From: JBBQSU01 sp038234815
Lineage (GTDB): Bacteria > Planctomycetota > Phycisphaerae > Tepidisphaerales > Tepidisphaeraceae
Length of the DNA: 21,819 bases
Direction of reading: 5' to 3'
NCBI GenBank assembly: GCA_038234815.1
Contig: JBBQSU010000056.1
Span: forward strand, 1 to 21,819
Of this stretch, positions 13,901-21,144 are shown in pieces. Position numbers and translations under genes: made by a program. The notes under the pieces were generated by a model. That model was not told where the DNA came from. It made no database searches and saw only the letters and a program-made list of their open reading frames with translations. Position 1 is the stretch's first letter. Each line of letters starts with the position of its first letter.

Positions 13901-15123
13901 TGCCCGGCCGGGCCATCGGCCAGCAACCGGGCGACTTCCTGGCAATCCTTGTCCCCGCGGCCCGACAGGTTCACCACGATCACCTGCTCGCGGGGCAGCG
14001 TCGGGGCCAATCGCGCGACGTGCGCCAGCGCGTGCGCCGTCTCCAGGGCCGGCAGGATGCCTTCCAATTCGGCCAGTAGCTTAAAGCCCGCCAGCGCTTC
14101 AGCGTCGGTGATGCTGACATACTCCACTCGCCCGGTGTCTTTCCAATAGGAATGCTCCGGTCCAACACCCGGGTAATCCAGCCCCGCCGAGCAGCTATGC
14201 ACGTTGGCCGTCTGTCCGTCGTCGTCCTGCAAGACATACGACAGCGCGCCGTGCAACACGCCCGGCTTGCCCAGCGACAATGTGGCCGCGTGACGGCCCA
14301 GCTCCGGGCCAAGCCCGCCGGCCTCCACGCCAATCAAGCGCACGCGTGTGTCGTCAATAAACGGCCAGAACATCCCGGCGGCGTTGGACCCTCCGCCGAC
14401 GCACGCAACCACCACGTCCGGCAGCCGGCCTTCGATCTCCAGGCATTGCTCCCGACTTTCGCGGCCGATGCACGATTGAAAATCCCGTACCATCACCGGA
14501 AACGGATGCGGCCCGGCAACCGACCCGATGATGTAATGGGTATGCTGCACCGAACCCATCCAGTCGCGCATGGCTTCGTTGAGCGCGTCCTTCAGCGTCT
14601 TGGATCCCGACTGTACTTCGATCACCCGCGCGCCCATCAGTTTCATTCTAAAAACATTCAAACTCTGCCTGCGAACGTCTTCGGCGCCCATGTAGATGTC
14701 GGCCTTGAGGTCGAACAGCGCCGCCACCGTCGCCGTCGCCACGCCGTGCTGACCGGCACCGGTTTCTGCGATCACGCGCTTCTTGCCCATCCGCCGGGTT
14801 AACAGCGCCTGGCCAATCGTGTTGTTGATCTTGTGCGCGCCGGTGTGATTGAGGTCTTCGCGCTTGAGATAGATTCTTGCCCCGCCTAGTTTTTCGGTCA
14901 ACCGGCGGGCGTAGTAGAACAAGCTCGGCCGGCCGACGAATTCTTTCAGGTAAAACTCAAACTCGCGGTTGAACGCCGGGTCATTTCGGGCTTTTTGATA
15001 TTCGGCGTCAAGTTGCTCCAACGCCGACACGAGCGTTTCAGGCACGAAAGTCCCGCCATAGGGGCCAAAATGCCCGGTGGCATCTGGAACGCTCGATAAC
15101 GCTTTGATAGCCGGTGAAGTCAT
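13897..15123 (-). CDS. trpB: Tryptophan synthase beta subunit
   Basis: A 408-residue PLP enzyme that joins indole and serine into tryptophan, usually as an alpha2-beta2 complex with TrpA. Family marks are HFGPYGGTFVPETL (18-31), GRPSLFYYARRLTE, the PLP-lysine Lys98 in REDLNHTGAHKINNTIGQ, AETGAGQHGVATATVAALF, VACVGGGSNAAGMFWPF (phosphate-binding glycine loop) and the C-terminal VVNLSGRGDKD. The HTGAHKIN form identifies the standard TrpB1 group and not the TrpB2 form. The frame is open far upstream, but the ATG at 15123 matches the family N terminus; no clear ribosome binding site precedes it. No trpA or other trp gene is adjacent. It is convergent with the radical SAM gene with no room for a terminator. 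Confidence 0.96.
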   Translation of the reverse strand: MTSPAIKALSSVPDATGHFGPYGGTFVPETLVSALEQLDAEYQKARNDPAFNREFEFYLKEFVGRPSLFYYARRLTEKLGGARIYLKREDLNHTGAHKINNTIGQALLTRRMGKKRVIAETGAGQHGVATATVAALFDLKADIYMGAEDVRRQSLNVFRMKLMGARVIEVQSGSKTLKDALNEAMRDWMGSVQHTHYIIGSVAGPHPFPVMVRDFQSCIGRESREQCLEIEGRLPDVVVACVGGGSNAAGMFWPFIDDTRVRLIGVEAGGLGPELGRHAATLSLGKPGVLHGALSYVLQDDDGQTANVHSCSAGLDYPGVGPEHSYWKDTGRVEYVSITDAEALAGFKLLAELEGILPALETAHALAHVARLAPTLPREQVIVVNLSGRGDKDCQEVARLLADGPAGH

Positions 15124-15422
15124 GGTGAATCTATCGTAGGGGGAGCCGGAAACGCGATCAACCGACCCAGCCACCCTGCTTCGGTGGCCGGAAAATGGGG
15201 GCCCGAATTGGGCCTGAAACAGCGCCGAACGGGGCCTAAGCCCCTGAAACAACGTCGCGCCAAGGGGAGGCGCTCCACAAAAAGCCGCCAAGCCCCGCCC
15301 AAAGGGTATTTGGCGTTTGTATAGACAGCGGGGACAGCGCGGCTATGCTCAGCGGGAGCGAGTTGAATTCCGGGCGACCGATGGTGCCCGGTCGATTCCT
15401 CCGCGATTTTATTGAGAGAATT
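15124..15422. other. Divergent intergenic region between trpB and the unknown gene
   Basis: The stretch is GC-rich and contains no supported gene. A hairpin GGGGC-CTAA-GCCCC occurs at 15231-15244, flanked by an imperfect 15-bp direct repeat CCTGAAACAgCGcCG (15213-15227) / CCTGAAACAaCGtCG (15243-15257). No promoter with both boxes is convincing. Open frame for both neighbours extends into it, so the true starts could lie somewhat further out than called. Confidence 0.4.
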
Positions 15423-17006
15423 ATGAAAGAATCAGCCGCAGCCGTTTCACAAAAGCTCGCCGAACTGGACCGCCTTTTTAACCCGCAAACGCAGATGCCG
15501 AAGAAGCCGGCGGTGACGGCGGGCTATCATACGCGTCTGGCCGATGGCACGCCGGCCCATGAGACACGTCTGGCGATGGATTATGCACTGCTATGCCTGT
15601 CGGCCGGCACGCCCGAGCGCAACGCCCGTGCGGCGCTGGTCATCGACGCCGTGCTGAAGCTTCAGGTGATCGACCCGATGGACCAGCACTTTGGTATATG
15701 GGGCTGGTTTGCCGAAGAGCCGCCCGGCCGGATGGACCCGGCCGACTGGAACTGGGCGGATTTCATCGGCGCACGCATCGCCGAAGCCCTTGTTCTCCAT
15801 AGTTCGCAGCTTGCGTCCGATCTGACGGCGGGCATGAAGCAGGCGCTGGATCGGGCGGCGATGTGTATCTTCAGGCGGCAGTCACCGATCGGCTATACAA
15901 ACATCGCCATCATGGGCGCAGGCGTGTCCGCCGTCGCCGGTGAATTGCTGGATCGACCCGTGCTGCTGGATTACGGCCGCCGAAAGCTCCAAGAGGTCAT
16001 GCTGCTGGCAAAGAAGGTCGGAACGTTCAGCGAATACAACAGCCCGACGTATACGATCGTCGCGATCGAGGAATGCGAGCGCGTGCTGCGCCTGTCGCGT
16101 GATCCGGCGTTGACGGCCATGGCCCGGCAGTTGCTTGACGTCGCATGGGACATGATTGCCCAGCGCTGGCACGCGCCGACCGGGCAATGGGCCGGCCCGC
16201 ACGGCCGCGCGTACTCCGATCGTGTTGCTGCCGACAAACGCCACAAGATTGAAGCGGCCCTGGCCGACCGCCCGGCACTTCCGCTCCCGCGATTCGTTTC
16301 TACCCCGGTTGGGGCCGATGCCGAGGGCGTTGCGAAAGTTGCCCATACTTTTCTCGATCGCACGAGCTGTATCGGCTCGATCACACGCGAACACACTTGG
16401 ACGCAGCGCCGCCCGATCATCGCCTACTGGCTGCTAGCCGACGGCCTTCCCGCGGCCGTTTTCAAAGTGGAGTTTCTGCTCGACGGCCGCGCGACGCCCG
16501 GCCTGCGCCTGGCAACATCGCAGGTGGACAATCGCCTGCTCGTTTCGGGGTATCCGCTGCACGGCTGCGGTGTTTGGCATCCCTATTTTCACGTCCCGGC
16601 TGATGGACAATTTGACCTTTCGGACCTGCGCTTGCGCTTCGCATTGGAGGCCGCCGGTGCCACCGTCACGCAAATTTTGCCCGGACGGTATCGCCTGTCG
16701 GCCGGCGATCATGCCGTGCAGATCGACCTTACGGATTGTTTCATTAATGATCGCAAGTTGAGTTGGCAGACCGACCAAGCCGACGGCACCGCACGGCTGG
16801 ACACAGTCCTTGTCGATACTGCGGGGCGCGTGGATTTCGTAGCCATGCGCCTGAAGTTCGCAGCGGCGATCCAACTGCTGGCCCCCGGCACCCCTGCCAT
16901 CGATGCTCCTGTCACGCTCGTCGATCATACGGGCACCCGACAGGCCCATTGGTCGGGGGTGCCTGATGTCACCGTGCCGATCGCGTCCCAGCGATTCAGT
17001 TTTTGA
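15423..17006 (+). CDS. Unknown protein, helical N half and beta-rich C half
   Basis: A 527-residue soluble protein with no signal peptide or membrane helix and no family I can name. Residues about 25-300 are helical with aromatic, acid-rich motifs (FGIWGWFAEEPPGRMDPADWNWADFIG, SEYNSPTYTIVAIEECERV, WHAPTGQWAGPHGRAYSD). This style recalls alpha/alpha-toroid polysaccharide lyases and glycosidases of the heparinase II/III sort. Residues about 330-527 look like beta strands, as in the sandwich domain that follows the toroid in those enzymes. The Asn/Tyr/His-rich motifs could be catalytic, but that is inference. The ATG at 15423 is preferred; two upstream in-frame ATGs (15345, 15381) add basic residues with no homology support. 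The gene stands alone. Confidence 0.75.
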   Translation: MKESAAAVSQKLAELDRLFNPQTQMPKKPAVTAGYHTRLADGTPAHETRLAMDYALLCLSAGTPERNARAALVIDAVLKLQVIDPMDQHFGIWGWFAEEPPGRMDPADWNWADFIGARIAEALVLHSSQLASDLTAGMKQALDRAAMCIFRRQSPIGYTNIAIMGAGVSAVAGELLDRPVLLDYGRRKLQEVMLLAKKVGTFSEYNSPTYTIVAIEECERVLRLSRDPALTAMARQLLDVAWDMIAQRWHAPTGQWAGPHGRAYSDRVAADKRHKIEAALADRPALPLPRFVSTPVGADAEGVAKVAHTFLDRTSCIGSITREHTWTQRRPIIAYWLLADGLPAAVFKVEFLLDGRATPGLRLATSQVDNRLLVSGYPLHGCGVWHPYFHVPADGQFDLSDLRLRFALEAAGATVTQILPGRYRLSAGDHAVQIDLTDCFINDRKLSWQTDQADGTARLDTVLVDTAGRVDFVAMRLKFAAAIQLLAPGTPAIDAPVTLVDHTGTRQAHWSGVPDVTVPIASQRFSF

Positions 17007-17035
17007 TTTCCGAGACGTTTCGAAAAAATACTTTC

Positions 17036-17063
17036 AACCGTAGATTTCGCCCATTACGCAGAT
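17036..17063 (+). repeat. AACCGnAGATnnnnGCAGAT-type repeat upstream of clpS
   Basis: AACCGTAGATTT...ATTACGCAGAT resembles the AACCGCAGAT...CAGATT elements at 7552-7571 and 7591-7610, with an 8-bp longer middle. It sits 30 bp past the preceding stop, in the 185-bp gap before clpS. The rest of the gap shows no clear promoter or terminator. Confidence 0.45.
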
Positions 17064-17191
17064 GAAAACGCCTATAACACGATTCCGGCCGGCTTAGCCC
17101 GGCTGCGCCAGCGTCTGGATCCTCTGAATTTTTTGTTTCCATTTGCACCCCTTCAGCCCGTAGAATGAGTTTTCCATTAAACCATTGAATT

Positions 17192-17515
17192 ATGCCTGAA
17201 AAAGATAAAAAAGCCGGTGGGAATGCCGCGACGTTGAAGCCTAAGCCCAAGACTGCGCCCAAGCCGAGGCCGCCTCAGATGCTGCCGCCTTGGAAGGTGC
17301 TGCTCCATAACGACGACAAAAACGCGGTCAATTTCGTCATTGCGACGATCATCGAACTGACTCCGCTCAACTCGGACGAAGCCCAGGATCGGACGATGGA
17401 AGCCGACAAGAAGGGCGTGGCGCTGCTGCTGGTCACGCACAAGGAACGGGCGGAACTTTATAAGGACCAGTTTGAAAGCAAGGGCCTGACGGTAACGATC
17501 GAGGCCGACGCTTGA
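17192..17515 (+). CDS. clpS: ATP-dependent Clp protease adaptor ClpS
   Basis: A 107-residue adaptor. ClpS binds proteins with N-terminal Leu, Phe, Tyr or Trp and delivers them to the ClpA(C)P protease. A Lys/Pro-rich disordered tail (1-33) precedes the core, which begins PWKVLLHNDDKNAVNFVI. Asn40 and Asp41-Asp42 match the degron-binding NDD motif. At the place of the conserved VH..G motif (His66 of the E. coli protein) the sequence is EADKKGVAL, so Asp72 replaces the His that normally contacts the substrate amino group. The core is otherwise standard. No ribosome binding site is obvious before the ATG at 17192. It is convergent with truB at a 19-bp gap. No clpA gene is adjacent, though aat lies about 0.9 kb away. 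Confidence 0.9.
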   Translation: MPEKDKKAGGNAATLKPKPKTAPKPRPPQMLPPWKVLLHNDDKNAVNFVIATIIELTPLNSDEAQDRTMEADKKGVALLLVTHKERAELYKDQFESKGLTVTIEADA

Positions 17516-17534
17516 TCGAGCGAAGCATCAGTAT

Positions 17535-18425
17535 TTATGCAAGGCTGGCCAGATTTTCCCACCCGCAGGGGTGTTGTTTGAGCAAAAACCGCAGCTTGTC
17601 CTGATGCACGCCTCGGGCAAGCCGATCCGTGCTTTCGAAGCCGGCAGGCCGTTGCCAGTCGGCCTTTTTAAGTTCGGCAGGCGCTATCTGACCGCCTTTT
17701 CGCAATTCCCCCACTTCCTGATCCGACAGATGCCGGATCGGCAGCCACGGCAAGGCCGCATGCATTTCGATCCAACTGGTTTTCCCCTCGCCGGGATCCA
17801 CCCACGGACCGATGCTAAGGCGGGATAGCTCGCTCAGATGCGCCCCGCAGCCCAATTTGCGGCCAAGGTCTCGGGCCAGCGCACGCACGTAATATCCGCC
17901 GGCGGAGACGAGCGTCAGTTCGCTTTGGATGGGCAGATGGTGGCTGGTCCAGCGGGCCTCGTGCAGATAGACACGTTTGGCGGGCAGATCGAATTTCTCT
18001 CCGCGATGCGCCTTAAGATAAGCCCGCTCGCCGGCGACGCGCTGGTTGCTCGTCGCGGGGGGGACCTGCTCCTGCCAGCCGACCATCTCATTCAATGCCT
18101 GCTCCAATGTGTCGACGCACAGATTCGAGGCATCGCCGTTGAACGTCACAATCCCGCCCGGATCGCCATTATCGGTTTCAGTCCCCCAAGCGATTGTCGC
18201 ATGATAGGTCTTGCGAATGTCATGCAGATAATCGAACAATCGCGTGGCCGGTTCGACAAGAATGAGCAGCAAGCCTGACGCGAAGGGATCGAGCGCCCCG
18301 CCGTGGCAAATGCGCAGCGGGCGTTTTCGGCCGTCGGCCGGCAAGGGCGCGCGAAATTGTTCGACCATCGAGAAACTGCTCGGGCCTGCGGGCTTATGCA
18401 CGAGATGGATTCCGGCAGGATTCAT
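17535..18425 (-). CDS. truB: tRNA pseudouridine-55 synthase TruB
   Basis: A 296-residue enzyme that converts U55 of the tRNA T-loop to pseudouridine. The N-terminal KPAGPSSF and the catalytic-aspartate motif CHGGALDPFASGLL (Asp46) are present; the usual form is GHTGTLDPxAxG, so the first residues vary. Further on are YHATIAWGTETDNGDPGG and the conserved YYVRALARDLGRKLGCGAHLSELSRLSIG block. It starts with ATG at 18425, overlapping the aat stop (ATGA, 4 bp), which indicates translational coupling. Its length is close to the family norm without a long PUA domain. Confidence 0.94.
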   Translation of the reverse strand: MNPAGIHLVHKPAGPSSFSMVEQFRAPLPADGRKRPLRICHGGALDPFASGLLLILVEPATRLFDYLHDIRKTYHATIAWGTETDNGDPGGIVTFNGDASNLCVDTLEQALNEMVGWQEQVPPATSNQRVAGERAYLKAHRGEKFDLPAKRVYLHEARWTSHHLPIQSELTLVSAGGYYVRALARDLGRKLGCGAHLSELSRLSIGPWVDPGEGKTSWIEMHAALPWLPIRHLSDQEVGELRKGGQIAPAELKKADWQRPAGFESTDRLARGVHQDKLRFLLKQHPCGWENLASLA

Positions 18426-19069
18426 CGCTCACGCCTTGGGACTTGCTGGACAGGAGCGGGGCAAAGTTGCGGGACTTGAGGATGGGGATCAACAAAATCC
18501 CGATGGGCTTTGATCGCGTCACTCAGCCGGGCGATGTATTGGTCTGCGGGGATTTCGATCGCGCCGAAACGCTCGAGGTGCGCGGTCGTGGCCTGAGTGT
18601 CGAGCAGTCGATACCCGCGGGCAATTAAGCGCTCGACCAATGCCACCAGCGCCACCTTGCTGGCATCTTTCTGACGGTGGAACATGCTTTCACCGAAAAA
18701 TGCCGCCCCTAAGCTCACGCCATACAGTCCGCCAGCCAGCTCATTATTCAGCCAGGCTTCGACGCTATGCGCATAGCCAAGCTGGTGAAGTTTTTCGTAG
18801 GCGTCGATCAAGCGGGCGTTGATCCAGCTCGAATCCTCGCGGTTTTCGGAGCAGGCTTGCATCACCTGCCCGAAGCAGGTGTTTATACGGATTTCAAACC
18901 GACGCTGGCGAATGAGTTGACGAAGCGTGTGGGAAACATGGAAGCGTTCGAGCGGTAAAATCCCGCGCGGATTGGCCGTATACCATTGGATTTGGCCGTC
19001 AAAGTCGGCCATGGGGAACGCGCCCTGCGCGTAGGCCGATAGCAAAATTTCAGGATCGAGCCGAACCAT
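18422..19069 (-). CDS. aat: Leucyl/phenylalanyl-tRNA-protein transferase
   Basis: A 215-residue enzyme that adds Leu or Phe from aminoacyl-tRNA to proteins with N-terminal Lys or Arg, creating a ClpS-readable degron. Family motifs are SAYAQGAFPMAD (11-22), QWYTANPRGILPLERFHVSHTLRQLIR, SSWINARLIDAYEKLHQLGYAHSVEAW, GGLYGVSLGAAFFGESMFH, and the LLDTQATTAHLERFGAIEI segment. The ATG at 19069 fits the short Aat N terminus; a TTG at 19120 would add 17 residues without homology. It lies third in a minus-strand run (Rrf2 regulator, membrane protein, aat, truB), 60 bp after the hypothetical gene. Confidence 0.94.
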   Translation of the reverse strand: MVRLDPEILLSAYAQGAFPMADFDGQIQWYTANPRGILPLERFHVSHTLRQLIRQRRFEIRINTCFGQVMQACSENREDSSWINARLIDAYEKLHQLGYAHSVEAWLNNELAGGLYGVSLGAAFFGESMFHRQKDASKVALVALVERLIARGYRLLDTQATTAHLERFGAIEIPADQYIARLSDAIKAHRDFVDPHPQVPQLCPAPVQQVPRRER

Positions 19070-19129
19070 GGGGGGTAGTTTAGCAGGGTCGGGGGCGAAA
19101 GGGATTCTTGAAACGGCCAATTGAACGGG

Positions 19130-19816
19130 TCAATTGCCTTTATCGATCTGCTCAGCCGAGAGGATGGCTTTGACGGCAGCGGTCCGTTCGGCAATGGCGG
19201 CCTGGGTGGCCGGCAGTGCTCGGTCGGCGACATCTTTCAGTGCCGCCAGCAATTTGTCCTTGGCATCGGTCTTAGCCGCATCAGCCGCGCTCTGCCACTG
19301 CGTCCACAGGCCTATGATCTGCTCCCGATCCGCCTGCGAGAGCATCATGCCGATGGGCATGACGTGCGGCTTAAGCTTTTCGATCTGCTCGGGGGTCGCA
19401 CCGATTTTTTGGGCCACCGCCTCGTCGCGCACGACCTGGCGGGCCAGCATGTTCAGCCGAAACTGCTCGGGCGTGGCATAGTCGGGGGTGAGATATGCAA
19501 AACGATAGAGCGAGTTGTTGTCTCGAACGAAAACCCGAAGCTGCCCCTTGCCGGAATTGACCGCCCAGTTGTCTTTGCCGACGGCGGTAATGTCATTGGC
19601 CGCGACCGAAATGGCCATGCCCGGACGGCGGTTTGGCCTCATCCCAAATGGTTGAGGCCTGGTTTCGGCCGGTGGCGCAATGACGACTTCAGAATCGGCC
19701 CGCGGGGCCGTCAACAGCCAATAGAGCAGCCCCCCACCAGCCCCGATCGCCAGCACGATCACCAGCAGGCTCAACCAGATGGGCAAACCTTCTTGTTCTT
19801 CTTCCGTTTCAGCCAT
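19130..19816 (-). CDS. Membrane-anchored hypothetical protein
   Basis: A 228-residue protein with no family I recognise. Residues 12-34 form one hydrophobic helix (PIWLSLLVIVLAIGAGGGLLYWL) after an acidic head (MAETEEEQEG), so it is an inner-membrane anchor with the bulk outside the cytoplasm. A Pro/Arg-rich linker (43-66) follows, then a small domain (to about 135). The long alpha-helical, alanine-rich C terminus ends ILSAEQIDK, which resembles the LTxxQ ending of Spy/CpxP-like proteins; this is a weak likeness. It starts 32 bp after the Rrf2 gene and ends 60 bp before aat, so it is likely in the same operon. No function can be assigned. Confidence 0.75.
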   Translation of the reverse strand: MAETEEEQEGLPIWLSLLVIVLAIGAGGGLLYWLLTAPRADSEVVIAPPAETRPQPFGMRPNRRPGMAISVAANDITAVGKDNWAVNSGKGQLRVFVRDNNSLYRFAYLTPDYATPEQFRLNMLARQVVRDEAVAQKIGATPEQIEKLKPHVMPIGMMLSQADREQIIGLWTQWQSAADAAKTDAKDKLLAALKDVADRALPATQAAIAERTAAVKAILSAEQIDKGN

Positions 19817-19848
19817 AGCCGGTTGATCCCCTTGTCAGAATTGCGGGG

Positions 19849-20340
19849 CTATTCTTTCTCGCCACGCATGTTACGGAACATGTCGTTAAAGGTCTTGTCC
19901 GGCGACTCAACGCCCGAGCCTTCAATCTCATCGGTCTTGCGACGGAAATCCGCCACGTCCTGAAGCGTTGTATTCGTCAGTGCTCCGAGGTATTCGCCGC
20001 TGATGCGCTTCCATGATTCGTGTAAGGGGCAGGCGACCGCGTCGTTGCAGAGCCGCTGACCCAGTACGCATTGCCGGAACTTGGTGATATTCTCAAGCGG
20101 GTCCACCACTTCCAGCAGATTGATCTCGGCCAACTTTCGCGCGGGTCTGAATCCGCCCCCAAAACCCTTCTGGCTGTCTAAAACGCCGGTTCGGGCCAAT
20201 TGCTGGAGGATTTTCGCCAGGTAATTGGCCGGAACGCCGGTAGCAGCGGCGATTTCTTTTACGCCGGCAAACCGTCCTTCGGCCTGCCGGGCCAAATAGA
20301 CCATCGCGCGCAATGCATATTCGCTGGTTTGTGTGAGCAT
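19849..20340 (-). CDS. Rrf2-family transcriptional regulator with Fe-S cysteines
   Basis: A 163-residue winged-helix DNA-binding regulator. The N terminus MLTQTSEYALRAMVYLARQ and VPANYLAKILQQLARTGVL are Rrf2 hallmarks (recognition helix about 36-50). It has Cys91, Cys98 and Cys104 followed by His107 (C-x6-C-x5-C-x2-H). This closely resembles the IscR ligand set (three Cys and one His) and suggests a [2Fe-2S] or [4Fe-4S] cluster that senses iron, NO or redox state. The ATG at 20340 has AAGGA 7 nt upstream. It heads the operon leading to aat and truB and has its own promoter and a candidate operator, so it probably controls its own transcript. Confidence 0.92.
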   Translation of the reverse strand: MLTQTSEYALRAMVYLARQAEGRFAGVKEIAAATGVPANYLAKILQQLARTGVLDSQKGFGGGFRPARKLAEINLLEVVDPLENITKFRQCVLGQRLCNDAVACPLHESWKRISGEYLGALTNTTLQDVADFRRKTDEIEGSGVESPDKTFNDMFRNMRGEKE

Positions 20341-20366
20341 GGGCTTCCTTAAGAGATGACAAGCAA

Positions 20367-20382
20367 CCGGTTCATTAATCGG
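20367..20382. promoter_or_regulatory. Imperfect dyad near the Rrf2 start (candidate autoregulatory site)
   Basis: CCGGTTCATTAATCGG is palindromic at 12 of 16 positions (CCGnTTnATnAAnCGG) and sits at the predicted start of transcription of the Rrf2 gene. A regulator bound here would block its own promoter. It is shorter than, and not identical to, known IscR or NsrR sites. Confidence 0.35.
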
Positions 20383-20390
20383 ACTGCATC

Positions 20391-20420
20391 ATCTTATTGG
20401 CCCACTGGCCCGACTGTCAA
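20391..20420 (-). promoter_or_regulatory. Predicted promoter of the Rrf2-aat-truB operon
   Basis: On the minus strand a perfect -35 TTGACA (20420-20415) is followed after 18 bp by -10 TAAGAT (20396-20391, 4 of 6 consensus positions). It lies within 95 bp between the pseudopilin stop and the Rrf2 ATG, the only intergenic space in front of this operon. Confidence 0.55.
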
Positions 20421-20434
20421 AAAACCCATATCGC

Positions 20435-21118
20435 TCAATCCCACGGATCGAGCGCGCCAAACGCCTGCTCGGGCGGGACGATATCGACGTGTCCGTCCTT
20501 GAAGAGGTAATTAGACCCCAGTTTTGTCCCGTGGCGGTATTTTTCCACGACTTTATAAAACTCGGCCGTTTCCATGTAATAATCGCCTTGCAGGGTCTGC
20601 TTTTCACCCATGACGATGATGTCAGAACTGGGCTTGGAGGTGCTTTTTGTCCAGAAGCGGATGCGTTTGTCACCCAGATGCTGATTGAGCACGTAGGAAT
20701 GGGCGGCAATAGGCTCAAAATCCGTTGGGCAGACCATATATGGCGGAGTCCACGGGGCCGAATCGGCATAAGGCAGATCGACCTCCCATGGAGTGCCGAC
20801 GGGGGGAATGGCGGGGTGCGGATACTTAAACGCCACCATCGGCCAGCGGTCCCAAGGCGCGACATTTGTTCCCAGCGTGCTGGGAATGCCCGACGCCTTG
20901 TCCGGCCCCACCGGAAACAACCAACCCTTGTTGTCGTTCATATAGGAGATCATCATCGTCCACATCTGGTTCATCTGCGCCTTGCAGCGGACGCTGTTGG
21001 CTTGATTCCTCGACTTCTGCAAAGCCGGCAGCAGCAGTCCAATCAAAACCGAGATAATGCCAATGACCACAAGCAGTTCCACCAGTGTGAAACCCCCGCG
21101 CGCGCGTCTTCGGGTCAT
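20435..21118 (-). CDS. Type II secretion / type IV pilin-like pseudopilin
   Basis: A 227-residue protein with a class III prepilin leader. A short basic stretch (MTRRRARGG) is followed by the peptidase cleavage point before Phe10. Glu at mature position 5 and a hydrophobic helix (TLVELLVVIGIISVLIGLLLPAL) follow. The globular part has a C-terminal FKDGHVD, typical of the planctomycete pseudopilin family. It is likely a component or substrate of a type II secretion/pilus-like system, anchored in the inner membrane. The start at 21118 has an AAGGAG site 5 nt upstream; the upstream ATG at 21136 would lack one. It follows the epimerase by 26 bp and precedes the Rrf2 gene by 94 bp. No PilD or assembly ATPase gene is in the window. 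Confidence 0.88.
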   Translation of the reverse strand: MTRRRARGGFTLVELLVVIGIISVLIGLLLPALQKSRNQANSVRCKAQMNQMWTMMISYMNDNKGWLFPVGPDKASGIPSTLGTNVAPWDRWPMVAFKYPHPAIPPVGTPWEVDLPYADSAPWTPPYMVCPTDFEPIAAHSYVLNQHLGDKRIRFWTKSTSKPSSDIIVMGEKQTLQGDYYMETAEFYKVVEKYRHGTKLGSNYLFKDGHVDIVPPEQAFGALDPWD

Positions 21119-21144
21119 ATCCGCTCCTTTGTTCATGCTATTTA

